Below, one piece after another: positions 45,101 to 56,463 of a DNA stretch of 64,000 nt (position 1 is its first letter; every line of letters begins with the position of its first letter). The position numbers were made by a program, and so were the translations under genes. This DNA is from Hyperoodon ampullatus. Its lineage: Eukaryota; Chordata; Mammalia; Artiodactyla; Ziphiidae. The stretch covers positions 8,786,701-8,850,700 of the forward strand of contig OX457075.1 in assembly GCA_949752795.1 (NCBI GenBank). The letters run 5' to 3'. The notes under the pieces are model-generated. The model did no database searches and was not told where the DNA came from. It worked only from the letters and a program-made list of their open reading frames with translations.

Positions 45101-46202
45101 TTTATTGATTTGCGTCCTCTCCCTTTTTTTCTTGATGAGTCTGGCTAAGGGTTTATCAATTTTGTTTATCTTCTCAAAGAGCCAGCTTTTAGTTTTATTG
45201 ATCTTTGCTATTTTCTTCATTTCTATTTCATTTATTTTTGCTCTGATCTTTATGATTTCTTTCCTTCTACTGACTTTGGGTTTTCTTTGTTCTTCTTTCT
45301 CTAGTTGTTTTAAGTGTGGGTTAGATTGTTTATTTGAGATTTTTCTTGTTTCTTGAGGTGAGACTGCATTGCTATAAACTTCCCTCTCAGAACTGCTTTG
45401 CTTTGTCCCATAGGTTTTGGGTCATCGTGTTTTCATTGTCATCTGTTTCTCTACATTTTGTTATTTCTTATTTGATTTCTTCAGTGATCTCTTGGTTATT
45501 TAGTAGCACACTGTTTAGCCTCCATATATTTGTGTTTTTTACAGTTTTTTTCCTGTAATTGATTTCCAATCTCGTAGCGTTGTGGTCAGAAAAGATGCTT
45601 GACACAATTTCAATATTCTTAAATTTTCCGAGGCTTGATTTGTGACCCTAGATGTGATCTATCCTGGAGAATGTTCCATGTGCACTTCAGAAGCAAGTGT
45701 ATTCTGCCTTGTGTTTCCTTATTTATTTTTTGTTTGGATGATCTGTCCAATGGGGTAAGTGGAGTGTTAAAGCCCCCTACTATTATTTTGTTACTGTCGA
45801 TTTCTCCTTTCATGGTTATTAGCATTTGCCTTATGTACTGAGGTGCTCCTATGTTGGGTGCATAAACATTTATAATTGCTATATCTTCTTCTTGGATTGA
45901 TCCTTTGATCATTATGTAGTGTCCCTCCTTATTTCTTGTAACAGTCTTTATTTTAAAGTCTATTTTATCTGATATGAGTATTGCTGCTCCAGCTTTCTTT
46001 TGATTACCATTTGTGTGGAATATCTTTTTCCATACCTTCACTTTCAGTTTGTATGTGTCCCTAGGTCTGAAGTGGGTCTCTTGAGACAGCATATATATGG
46101 GTCTTGTTTTTGTATCCATTCAGCCAGTCTGTGTCTTTTGGTTGGGGCATGTAATCCATTTACTTTCAAGGTTGCTATTGATATGTATGTTCCTATTACC
46201 AT
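42154..46202 (-). pseudogene. L1 ORF2 (endonuclease-reverse transcriptase), disrupted
   Basis: Would encode the ~1,275-residue L1 ORF2 protein: N-terminal endonuclease, reverse transcriptase, C-terminal cysteine-rich part. The start ATG is at 46202 and the stop at 42154. The endonuclease open stretch (45619-46119) contains QETHF, but the VGDFNTPL motif reads VGGFNTPL, so the catalytic Asp is lost. Between ATG and QETHF there is a frame change. RT stretches at 44213-44683 and 43628-44182 are separated by a stop; FADD is kept at 44183-44194. Further breaks lie near 43557 and at the CHR SINE (42475-42801). Antisense open frames on the plus strand from 43 to 47 kb are shadows. Confidence 0.92.
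42475..42801 (-). mobile_element. Long CHR-type SINE inserted in L1 ORF2
   Basis: The poly-T/GTTTT tail is at 42475-42502, the body has 'gtgggcacttcccggaccag' and 'tgtattggcaggcagagt', and the 5' end complement is 'caccagggaagtcc' at 42789-42801. The L1 sequence resumes with 'ctatttttagttttttaagg'. No clean target duplication is visible. The same subfamily lies at 28660-28978. It is younger than the L1 it interrupts. Confidence 0.93.
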
Positions 46203-46260
46203 TTTCTTAATTGTTTTAGGTTTGTTTTTGTGGGTCTTTTTCTTCTCTTGTGTTTCCCAC

Positions 46261-47140
46261 TTAGAGAAGTTTCTTTAGCATTTGTTGTAAAGCTGGTTTG
46301 GTGGTGCTGAATTCTCCTAGCTTTTGCTTGTCTGAAAAGCTTTTGATTCCTCTGTCAAATCTGAATGAGATCCTTGCTAGGTAATCGTCATTGTAGGTTT
46401 TTCTCTTTCATCACTTTCAGTATATCCTGCCACTCCCTTCTGGCCTGCAGAGTTTCTGCTGAAAAATCAGCTGATAACCTTATGGGGATTCCTTTGTATG
46501 TTATTTTTTGTTTTTCCCTTGCTGCTTTTAATATTTTTTTTTGAGTTTAATATTTGTTAGTTTGATTAATATGTGTCTTGGTGTGTTTTTCCTAGGGTTT
46601 ATCCCGTATGGGACTCTCTGTGCTTCCTGGACTTGGGTGACTCTTTCCTTTCCCATGTTAGGGAAGTTTTTGACTATAATCTCTTCAAATATTTTCTCAG
46701 ACCCTTTTTTTTTCTCTTCTTCTCTGGAACCCCTGTAATTAGAATGTTGGTGTGTTTAGTGTTGTCCCAGAGGTCTCTGAGATTGTCTTCAATTCTTTTC
46801 ATTCTTTTTTCTTTATTCTGCTCCTCAGCAGTTATTTCCATCATTTTGTCTTACAGCTCACTTATTCGTTCTTCTGCCTCCGTTATTCTATTATTGATTC
46901 CTTCTAGTGTATTTTTCATTTCAGTTATTGTGTTGTTCATCTCTGTTTTTTGTTCTTTACTTCATCTAGATCTTTGTTAAACATTTCTTGTATTTTCTCA
47001 ATCCGTGCCTCCATTACATTTCCAAGATTCTGGATCATGTTTACTATCATTAGCCTGAATTCTTTTTCAGGTAGATCGTCTATTCCCTCTTCATTTATTT
47101 GGTATTGTAGGTTTTCACCTCACTCCTTCATCTGTGACAT
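46261..47140 (-). pseudogene. L1 ORF1 (RNA-binding protein), disrupted
   Basis: ORF1 protein is the trimeric RNA-binding chaperone of L1. The likely start is ATG TCA CAG ATG at 47140 downward; codon 7 is a TGA stop. The sense strand then encodes recognisable ORF1 words: RIEDNLRDLWDN, ITGVPEE, PRHILIK, KILKAAREK and, just before the TAA at 46261-46263, LQQMLKKLL. More stops follow, for example after KNKKQR. About 293 codons, near the usual ORF1 size. Confidence 0.88.
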
Positions 47141-47177
47141 ATTTTTTTTGCTGTCTCATTTTTTTTTTTTCTTATGA

Positions 47178-48208
47178 GTGGGATTGTGTCCCTGTCTTAC
47201 TGGTTGTTTGGCCTGAGGCTTCCAACACTGGAGTTTGTAGGCTGTTGGGTAGAGCTGGGTCTTGGTGCTGAGATGAGGATCTCTGTGAGACCTCACTCCA
47301 ATGAATACTCCCTGGGGTCTGTGGTTCTCTGTTGATCCAGTGGTTCAGACTCAGAGCTCCCAAAGCAGAAGCTTTGGCCCAACCCCTGGCTCATGAACCA
47401 AGATCCCGCAAGCCACGTGGGGTGGCAAAAAAAAAAACCAATATCAAAGTAAAAAAATAAAATTGGACTAGGAAACTAACAGATATGTTAGAAAGAATAT
47501 AAAAATAAAAATATAGATGGCTCAATGACCAGAAGGTACATCAGTACCACAACCATAAAAAAGAGGAGGAGGGAAAGAGAAAAGGTCTTGGCTGTGGAGG
47601 GCAGGGCCCAAGCAAGAACGAGGTTTGGGTGGCGTGTGGGGCCTATGCTCAGGACCCACAGGGCTAGAAAAGGCCCTGGGGGCTGTGGGGGGTGGGGCTT
47701 AGGCTCAAGGAACAGAAGGGGCCTAAGAAGGCAGGGCCCCTTGGTCTCAGAGGGTGGGGGAACTCACCAGGGAGCCCAGCAGGCTTCCTGGGCTCAAGTG
47801 GCATCTCCTGATCTCCCCAGCCTGCCTCTCCTGATCTCCCCAGCCTCCCTCCTATGCCCCAAAGGACCCACGCAGCCTGCAGGGGGCTTTGGAGTGGGGG
47901 TACCAGCCTGGGAGCTCAGCAGGCTCCCTGGCCCAAGTTGGCCAGGCGATCACTCTCTGGTCCTCTCCCACTCTTACTGGAGGGTCCCGCTTGCCTATCC
48001 TGATCTCCCTGGCCTCAGTGGCACTGATCCTGTCTGGCCGCCACTTCTCCTCTCCCCCTCAGCCCCCCTACGACCTACCAGTTCACTTGGGGGTTCCTCC
48101 CGTCTCCTTGGGCGTCAGGGTCCCCCACCAGCAGCCGGAACGCCCTAGTTGTGGGGAAACGCTAACTTGGCCTCTTCCCACACCACCATCTTGACTCCTC
48201 CCTCTCCA
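47178..48208 (-). promoter_or_regulatory. GC-rich L1 5'UTR (internal promoter), with internal duplications
   Basis: It is far more GC-rich than the rest of the window and precedes ORF1. Its 5' tip carries CAAGATGG (complement ccatcttg at 48186-48193), a YY1-type site placed as in other L1 promoters. It contains tandem units: a 23-bp unit repeated at 47804-47826 and 47827-47849, and a longer related pair (47772-47803 and 47909-47941, 'gggagc.cagcaggct.cctgg'). The 207-codon plus-strand frame at 47525-48148 is a GC-driven artefact. Confidence 0.8.
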
Positions 48209-49204
48209 TATTATTTAAATGGATTACTTGTCTGAGCTGCCTTGCAAATAAATTGCAGGAATGATCACTCTCTCTGCTTTGAGACAGATTTCTTCATAAA
48301 GAGTGCTGACAAGAATAACAGGATCACGTCAACCCCCAGTCCATCCTCAGTTCATTATACTTGGTCTTTTATCTCTTCTACCTGTCTTGGAGATTCTCAG
48401 CAGAGAAGTCTAAGATGGTGTCAGTAAGCATCACATGGAGGAACAGGGGGGTGAGTCAGCTCTGGACTCCCCAAAGAACACCAAAAAATATACTGCTGAA
48501 GCAAAACTTAGGTGATTTGACCCACTGCAGTAAGGGAGGATACAGCCTTGACAGCGCCTTAGCAGTGTCTTAGAAGAGGGAGTTCAGGGGAAGATAGTTG
48601 AAGGGTGTTGGCAGCTCTTTCAAGGCAAGGAGCTGACTGGATTCATGTAAGTGTTTTTTCGCTTTTTTTTTTTTTCTTTACATGACGCTTCAAGATCGCT
48701 GAACAGACACCTTGAGGCGTTGGTCTTAAAGCCAATCTTGATAAGGAAATTCTTTGTTTGATAAGTGAGCTCTTTGCCGAAGATCCTGATAGAAGAGCTA
48801 GTTACCCAGATGAGCAGACTGTTTGTTCCCATAAATTTATTTGTGGAAATTCCCTGAAGCAAACAGTGAAATTTTTTTTTATTGCTTTATAGCCTAATCT
48901 TGCGGAGCAAGAGTTAAGTCAGGTTGACATAGGTGGCCTCTGTTTAGTTCTATAGTTATGTGGATTCAGGAGAATCTCCATTCTTAAAGGTTTTATCCTA
49001 AAACATGACACAGATTTACAGGCTAAGGTCATTCCTGTTTCTCCACTCTTGGGAGTTCGGACTTATTCATTCCGTCTCCAAATATCTTCTCCTGCATGAC
49101 AGTGTCTACAGCTTACCGTTGTTTGGGGAACGCTCTTGTCCGGTCACATTCAAGTATTTGCCTAAGTCTGTTTTATTGTCAGTACTTGCCCAGCTTTCAG
49201 TCGT
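48209..49204. other. Unclassified, possibly an old LTR/ERV remnant; no gene
   Basis: The stretch 48400-48600 ('gtgagtcagctctggactcc', 'aggtgatttgacccactgca', 'gtcttagaagagggag') looks like part of a dispersed repeat that I cannot name. The minus frame 48620-48862 ends in an A-rich stretch (poly-T at 48663-48676 on the plus strand) but has no recognised domain. Confidence 0.3.
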
Positions 49205-49385
49205 ACTGAAGGTCTCTTAAAGAATTGAAACTTGAAGGAAAAATAGTTTTTCTCCTTGGAATTGGAAATAGGGACCCAGGATTTCTTTCAACTCTACATT
49301 CTGCTTTCCTAGATGAAAGGCTTTCAGTGAGATGCTAAACACAACTGACTAGAACAAGGAAGGGCAGTAGAAGTTGACAAAGACG
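49205..49385 (+). repeat. Diverged direct repeat, copy 2 (partner at 40985-41150)
   Basis: Same orientation as copy 1. Matching words: 'gaaggaaaaa', 'ctccttggaattggaaatag', 'caggatttctttcaactcta', 'agatgctaaacacaa' and 'gggcagta'. Confidence 0.5.
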
Positions 49386-51129
49386 CGTCTACTGCACTGC
49401 ACCCTTCACCTAGTCCCTATACCAGGCGCCCAGTTTCAAGAAATCAGAGAACAAATCAGAAACTTGGATGCTTCTGTTTTTGGAACCTGATTCTGCTCAT
49501 GGATACCTGAGGATTTGTGTAGCTTTGTTTTGGCTCTCCCATAGGGGCTGGTCATCTCTTTAAGTGTTGACCCTTGAATAGTATCAAATCCATCTAGAAA
49601 CAAAACCCTTTACTAGACCATGTGACCACTGTGCAGAGATTTCTGGTCTTAAGATTAGATTCCTTAGTAACAATAACAGTCAAAATTAGGCCTGAGTTTG
49701 CCATGAGGATTTGTTCTGTGATTAGAAATGATGATGTCCTCTCCTACCTCACCTGTTCTCCTGGAGACCATTGACATCTTTGTTCTCTACATGTTGCTAT
49801 GGATTCTGAATTACTTTCCTTACTTCATCAGCCTACAATAAAGTCCTAACATGGCTCTTGAGCCTGGGTCCACACTATCCTTTGGCAGCCAGGTCATTGG
49901 AAAGACTACCATGTTCTGTGTGTATATTCTACTGAGACTGTCTTAATGTTCAAGACCAAATCATACCATGTGAACTGCATACAAAGTTGATCAGGGAGCT
50001 GCCCTTCTGCTTCCCATTCCCCCAGTCTACTTTGAATATTATTTTCTATCTAATTAAGCTTCTTATCTTGACTCCCATTTTTGCTGGGTCCATCTTGGGT
50101 TTTTCTTCTTTTTTCTTTTTAGCTTTTTGTTTTTTCCAATTTCAGAATGCCAAACCAGATTCTGACCCAGCCCATATACAGAGGCCACTTGTAGCAGCTG
50201 TCACCAAGATCTGTGTCCTACAATCATGCAGAGAAGACTGCCTGTCTCTACGCCATGGCGAAGTAACCAAGCCACCACCCTAAATGCTTAAAGCACCCAG
50301 TTTCTGCTTCTACATGGAGAGAAATCAGATACCACCATAGGGTCTAGACCAAGTCAACATGAGAGTCTTAAGGAAAGAAATTACAATCTGAATTTCTTTA
50401 CTGGACTTTCCCCCTTTAATGGCATTTTGTTTATTTGTTTGTTTTGTTTTGTTGGTCACCAGCACCTCCTAACGACTCCTGGAGTGTTAAATCTGGTGCT
50501 TGCCCTCCCGCTATAGAAGTGAAGGTGGTTCTTCAAGATTTCTTGTCCAAATGCTCCCTCTCAAGTCTCCTTCACTCAAGATGTGGCTCATCAGACTTTC
50601 ATTTGCGACTGATTTCTCAGGGGAATGATGGAAGTCTCAGAGCTTATTCAAGCTACTGGGTAAATTATGTTCCTGCTAGTAGCACCACCTGAAGTCACCT
50701 TGTTCCTGTCTCTTTCAAGCTTGATTCTGGGGCACTCTTTCAACCTCATGTACCCCGTCTGCCTTTCCTATGGATTCTCCTTTATTAGAAAATTAGCTAG
50801 AGTCTCTTTCTCTCACCTGCAAGTAAATCACCTTCTCAACTTTTGTTGCTTTCAAGAGGCTGTGTATTACAAAGTTATATTTTGGTGCAATCCAGTTGAT
50901 CACAGCCAGGCTGGCCCATGCTCTGCACTGGTTAATTGCAACAGAACACACAGTCACAGTTTCCTACACAAAGCTCTATAGAAAGGAGCACACTTAAGGA
51001 AAAATATTTTCTCTTAAACTGTATACTATCTCTGGCTTCCTTCTGAGCACAGGGACAAATGACTTCCTCTACTCATATGATGAGCCAAGTTTGTAATGAG
51101 ACCGTTTCAAACAGCAGTGACTCACTATC
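49386..51129. other. No gene recognised
   Basis: Mixed sequence; open frames at 49987-50283, 50435-50692 and 50667-50981 (plus) show no recognisable domain and differ in frame. No repeat family is assigned. Confidence 0.4.
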
Positions 51130-51246
51130 CACGGCTCACGGGCCCAGCCGCTCCGCGGCATGTGGGATCCTCCCGGACTGGGGCACGAACCCGCATCCCC
51201 TGCATCGGCAGGCGGACTCTCAACCACTACGCCACCAGAGAAGCCC
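51130..51246 (-). mobile_element. CHR SINE fragment lacking its 3' half and tail
   Basis: Reverse complement of the first 117 bp or so of a CHR SINE, from ggcttctctgg (ending at 51246) back to the 'gtgagccgtgg' segment at 51130. The 3' body and A-tail, expected on the left, are missing. This is not normal 5' truncation, so a later deletion is likely. Confidence 0.88.
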
Positions 51247-51282
51247 GAGACCAGGTCCTTTTTGAAGTTTATGTTCCTGACT

Positions 51283-51283
51283 C

Positions 51284-51315
<32 letters not shown>

Positions 51316-51349
51316 CATGCACGTGTGCGTGTGTGAGAGACAGACAGAC

Positions 51350-51381
<32 letters not shown>
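51283..51381. repeat. Compound microsatellite (TG)n-(GACA)n-(GA)n
   Basis: TG repeats (51283-51333 with interruptions), four or so gaca units (51337-51354), then a GA run to 51381. It explains the cysteine/valine- and arginine/glutamate-rich frames here on both strands. Confidence 0.95.
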
Positions 51382-51384
<3 letters not shown>

Positions 51385-51884
51385 CCCGTCACATGGAAGC
51401 ACAGACTACATCCTTCTCCCAAGGGAGTGCTGCTTTGTTGCACATTCATTTACTTCCAAACTGGTTTTAAAATCTTCTGGCTTTCTTATCTAGTCATTCC
51501 TTTGCAGTAACAATCAAATGGCAATCTGAACAGTATGAGGTGAAGATTTCCCAAGGGCCTTGCATTTGAGATTCCCCATGTGAAGGGCAATGGCCTTTGT
51601 AACCAGGGCAAGTCTATCTGTGTCCACCGGCTCCTATTTACCACTCCCTTTCCTCCTGGATGTTTTAATCAGGTGGTATCCTATTAATGTGAATAGCAGA
51701 GGCTGTTTTACAGAGAAAAAGAAATCATAAAAGCTTAGCAGTGGGAAGGGTTCCCATTTATTCTTTGTCATAATAATGGCAGTGATAAAGAATACATATG
51801 GACTGGTGATGAATCAATAATATACTTACATGAAGCATCACAATGTATGATTTATACACATACATACATATGTAAACTAAACAT

Positions 51885-52029
51885 GTGGGTCTTACAACAT
51901 CCTTATGAGATAATTATGCATGTTATTGATATTATTAACCCCAATTGAGAAATAAATAAAGTTGATGTTCCCAGAGTTAAGTCACTTACCTCAGTCACAA
52001 GTTAGTAAATGATGGAGGGAGGTCTCTAG
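51885..52029 (-). repeat. MIR, antisense
   Basis: 'tacaacatccttatgagata', 'ttattaaccccaattgagaa' and 'agttaagtcacttacctcag', 'tcacaagttagtaaatgatg' are MIR in reverse. Confidence 0.8.
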
Positions 52030-52165
52030 ACCCTTGCTAACTAAAGGATGCCTGTGAACTGCAGACTCTCGGACCCCCACCCAAGAGCTGCTGAATCAGA
52101 GTCTGTATTTTTACAAGACCCCCAGGTGATTCTCTTGCACAGCAAAGTGTAAGGAGCATTGCTTC
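52030..52165 (+). repeat. MER5A-like hAT-Charlie fragment
   Basis: 'agctgctgaatcagagtctg', 'tatttttacaagacccccag', 'gtgattctcttgcacagcaa' match the MER5A 3' half. It directly adjoins the MIR. Confidence 0.75.
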
Positions 52166-55100
52166 AGATCAAGTCTCTGTTACATGTTAGGTAAGGTTTA
52201 GTGATTTTTACCAGAAGCCACCTCCTTCTTTCTTAATGCTTCTCAACAGGATCATTTTGTAAGAGGCTGGCCAACAGAGTGAAGAATCACAAAGTTTGGG
52301 GCCTCGGTTTATCCCCAGCTTTATCCTCAGCTTATTCTCCAGTCTGAGAGATCATTTCTTCCCTTTTCCATCATTATCACTACTGGGAAACAAAAGTAAG
52401 CATAGCTGCAAAGGGGCAGAAAACAGAAAAGGAAAAGAAAGGATGCTCAATTGTTTCCTGTTCCTTCTAATTTGAAGAGCTGCTCCAAAAGCACAAACCA
52501 TTAGGACTGAATTTTGAGGAGACCGAGGAGAGCAACAGATGGAGTTATTTTGCTGTCTGTTGCTGATGTCATCTACCAGGTACACAGACATGATTTTCCT
52601 TCATGTGTCTCAGGGCCCTAGTACATTCTGTTGTCAAATTTTCACAATGAAAAATAACATGGTTTAAGAATACGAAACTTATATCTCTCCCTGGGAGATC
52701 CAGGCTAGCAGTACCATATAATCATTCCAGGCCTCTGTAAAGATATACTGGCCCAGGAACCCGGAAGCTGAATTTTGTCCTGCCCAGTCCTTGCCCAGCC
52801 CACCTGCCTGCTTGCGTTGAGCTTCAGAAGGTTTATCTATCACCCCAAAACCAAAGAAAAGTAAACTGGGATGATGCATCAGTTGCTCTTGTTCTGGTCA
52901 CACTTATGGCTTGCTTGAAATTAACCAATGTCTGATCCATAATCTGACTGCTGAAGCTCAGAGTGCTGCAATGGTTTTAAAGTTTGGCAATCTACCCAAA
53001 CCAAGCAATATCTACTTACTAAGTCTTCTGGCTTTCCCAAATTTTACCCTATTTCTAGATATTTCATTCTTCCAATAGATCTTCTTTGCCTGACACGTAT
53101 TTTTCATTTTAAGTCAAAATATTGTTGTTGTTGTTTTCTTTGTTTCTATTATATTCCAGGATGTTAAAAGGCATAGCGCTCAAATTTTGTAGGATACAAG
53201 AGCTGAATGGCTGGAAATTGGGTCAAGGGCACATGTTTCTTTAGTATATATCTCAAAACCTTTTTCCCAAAAGGAAATAATGTCTAGGTAACAAATACAG
53301 ACATTTTCAAAATTCTTCCTGTAGCTTTTTCTATAAGCTCGTGTCACCTTACTGAACATACGAAAATGAATTTGGGAGGACACATACGATTCTGAGAATT
53401 ATCTCCAGTGAAAATATGGATCTAACAGGCTACAGATCAGAAGAAAAAGACTTTATCGTGGCTGGGAGAATTAAATTAAACACTTTCAAATTGGAGGAAA
53501 GATCCTCTTTGCAGACTTGCACTTCTATTTATAGCATGTCACATTGTTTACTATGGGGTACGCTTTCAGCCAACTGGTATTTACAAAGCACCACTAATGA
53601 GCCAGAGACTCTGCTGGTCACTAGGAAAAGAGAAAGCAAGGAAAGCAAGGGTCCTGTTCTCTTGGCTCTTACTTTCTAGTGGTCATTGGTTATTATGATG
53701 GCAGAGGAGGGGAGTGACCTGGGGGAAAAATAAGAATGATATTTGCAAATGGAAAGGGATATGGGTGATACTAATTTTTGTAAATACATTCATGGGAGCT
53801 TGTTGAGCAGTTTCCCTGTTCTCAAGATGCCAGCACGTACCATGATGTCAAAAAGCTTTAAGAGATGCTGCAAACCAGAATTTCCGTCTTCCCTTTCCCA
53901 CTAGTGATCACATGGATGTCACAACTACTGAAAGAGTGCCAGTCCCAGAAAACAATTTCATCTAATTACTAAAACCTAGGTTCTTCAAAGCAAAATATCA
54001 GGGAGCAGTGAACAACAAGCTTCTAGAGTTCATGTTTTGCCCATCAAATTCATTCTCCCCAGGTATCCTCTTTAAGTGGAATGGGTTCTCGCATTTATTC
54101 TGCCTTCCATGGAATAAGCTGTACTAGCAGGCAACCACAATGGCTGTCATCTGTCAGCATTTATTACCTACCATTAAAGCTAAAGGGAATGTTAATGAAA
54201 AATATTACAGCATGCTTTGTAAAATTGACAAGCCGTTTTAATATCACCTCCTGCCAAGCTGAATATAGAGATTTGCCTAATCACAAAATGTTACGTCTCA
54301 CATCTTCTCCCCTAGCCTCATTTCCAGATAACCAGCATCCATCCAACTTGCAGTAAGAAAGCCTACATTCAATTACTCAATGCAGAATTCAGTCACATTT
54401 TAGCAGAGGTTATTCTGCAAGTCTTTCATGTTTTGTCTTTCCATGTTCTAAAAAGAGCGTGGATTGAAGGTTGCAGACCATTCTCCTCGAGTCAATTGCT
54501 TTACGTGGACTCAGAGCCTCATTGCCCTGTCTGACGTGGCTTTAGGGAAGCTGAGACAATGCTCTTCAATAAATAGGCTTTGTCTGCCCGGGCTGGCAGC
54601 AACTGCTTCAGAAAGAGTACACAGGCCATATGTTACTGTGTATTCCCCATGGGCACTTAACACTTCTGCACACAGCTTCCAAATCTGTCATCTTTCTAAT
54701 CTGCTCTTGCCAAATTCCTAGTCTCCTGGCCTGGGACATAGCACATAAGCTTCTTCTCCAGTCTCTGGGGTCCATGATCACTCGAGCCTTGTGAATGTTC
54801 ACTTTCAAGAGGGAGAATGCTGTGAGACTAATTCCCCATGGTTTAAAAAGTGAATCACATCTCAACGCCCACAAAGGCATGTGGTTCCAGGGCAAAATAA
54901 AAATAAAAAAAAAAAGAAGAAGTATCCTGGGTGAACTTATAATCAATAAATTGTAGGTTCTGCAATCTTTCTGAGCTTTTGGTCATCTTAGTATCTCTCC
55001 ACTGTGACTGTCTTTGGAATGATCTGAACCATCGTGATACAGAGGATAGAGACCCAATGAGGTTAGGAGGCCTGCCTGGGTACACACAGCTAGTGTCCGT

Positions 55101-56446
55101 GCTGGGATCAGAGTGCGTGCTTCCTGCTTTCCACTGGACCAACCTGATCTGAGTTGTTAAGAAAAGATTTCCGAGAGGAGGAGACCTTTGAGCCAGGTCT
55201 TGAGGGTAAATATCTATGTATTATGACAAGGAAAATCTGAGGAAAAGTAAAACCACATACTTGAAGGCAGATGTGCTAAAAGGTGGCTTTCCAAGAACCT
55301 CAGAAATGTAAAACATGGAGTGCATGAAAGAGGATGGCCATGAAAGGGACTGCAGAAGTCTTTGGGGTTAGAGATGGAAGGACAGCCAAGTGCCACTAAG
55401 GAGTTTCTACTTATTTCATGGGTTATAAGGACACACTAACTGACATCTGTATACGTCCCAAGATCCAGTCCCTCAGCACTCTTAAAGTGAAAGGTATAAA
55501 CATTTACCAAAAATAATGAGCAAATACAGTGACTGTTTCTCACTGTTTTTAATTTGATGCCTTTACCAGATACCATAATGACTTAATTCAATAATTTGTT
55601 TGTGTCTTTGGAAGCTCCCTACATACACACAACATGGGGTGCATGCACGCACAGATTCTAATGAAGAAAATTTTTATCTGGAAATATTTTATCAATGACA
55701 TTTTTTCAGGATAGGTTTCTGTCATATGCCTTGAGGCAACTAGTCAATAATTAAGAAGAAATTGAACATTTTAAACTCTGCTCTTAAATATCACTCTGTT
55801 GCCAAGAGCAACATTTCGGGTGAACTGAGAGCATCTGGGCTGGCTCGGACCAAGTTTTGCGAGAGGGTAGAGTTAATCCCAGATCCATCCCATTACCTGA
55901 GCATAGCTTCAATTGCCTTATGTAGTAAACACCTGCTGTCTCCTCACTGGGGGCAGTGGTAGGTGCCCAGGAATGTAGCCATGTCAGGAATGACCCTCCT
56001 TATAAAGACTTTCATCCTACCCCTTTTTCAGGAGACAGTGGGTAAGCTCCCTGGCTAGGTTGAGCAAGGCCCTATGACTTCCAGCAGATTGAGGGCTAAA
56101 TGGGTGAGGCCAGTTCTTGAACTAGACCCTGGCACCCTACAAGGGGCAGAAACAGGTAAATGCCCCCAAGAGGTGAGCCTGATTTGAAAAACATACATTT
56201 AAGTTAAGTTCAGTCAGCCATTCCAAAGGAAGCAATGTCTTTCAGATGAATCCAGAGACTGGAGGAAAAACAGTCTAAGGAGCAGGTGATTCTTACAGAC
56301 AGGATTACTGTCAGCAAAGTCTGTGAGCAGGCAGCAGGTATCAAGTCACTAGGCTGGGGTCTGGACTGGGCTCTAGTTGTATAGGGGTAACTGGGAAGAA
56401 GATGGCAGGTCCTCAGTCTGAAGGCAACTGAGGCAAGAGGACAATC
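52166..56446. other. Mostly single-copy sequence, no gene recognised
   Basis: A long repeat-poor stretch for this window. An old-repeat trace lies at 53555-53690 ('tatttacaaagcaccactaa', 'ctctgctggtcactagg'). Another possible MIR trace is near 55060. Open frames (for example 53416-53679, 54081-54356, 54464-54721 plus; 54608-54946, 54855-55142, 56210-56461 minus) overlap on opposite strands and have no recognised domain. 54080-54300 could be a conserved non-coding element by its composition, but I cannot test that. Confidence 0.4.
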
Positions 56447-56463
56447 AGAAGTGTGTTCCATGG

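Larger units (their letters stand above)
41777..48208 (-). mobile_element. Full-length L1 (LINE-1), inactive
   Basis: A 6.4-kb minus-strand element with all parts: GC-rich 5'UTR (about 47150-48208), ORF1 (46261-47140), ORF2 (42154-46202, enlarged by a SINE) and 3'UTR with an AAAT-rich tail at 41777-41810. The 5' end reads GGGAGGAGTCAAGATGG, which contains the YY1-type core CAAGATGG used by L1 promoters. A candidate 9-bp duplication tattattta lies at 41768-41776 and 48209-48217; AT-richness of the tail makes this uncertain. Every ORF has stops or frameshifts, so the element cannot move itself. Confidence 0.93.

Noticed and set aside
43120..46980. Many plus-strand open frames of 60-135 codons with hydrophobic, Ser/Phe/Leu-rich translations
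   Set aside because: They are antisense to L1 ORF1 and ORF2, whose A-rich sense strand yields such frames in the complement.
47525..48148. 207-codon plus-strand open frame, the longest in the window
   Set aside because: It lies antisense to the GC-rich 5'UTR of the minus-strand L1. The Pro/Gly/Arg/Ser-rich translation follows from base composition, and no domain is seen.
48620..48862. Possible processed pseudogene on the minus strand with A-rich 3' end
   Set aside because: I recognise no parent protein, the A-stretch is short and inside the frame, and no target duplication was found.
51069..51470. Cys/Val-rich and Arg/Glu-rich frames around 51.3 kb
   Set aside because: They translate the TG, GACA and GA microsatellite and the SINE fragment.
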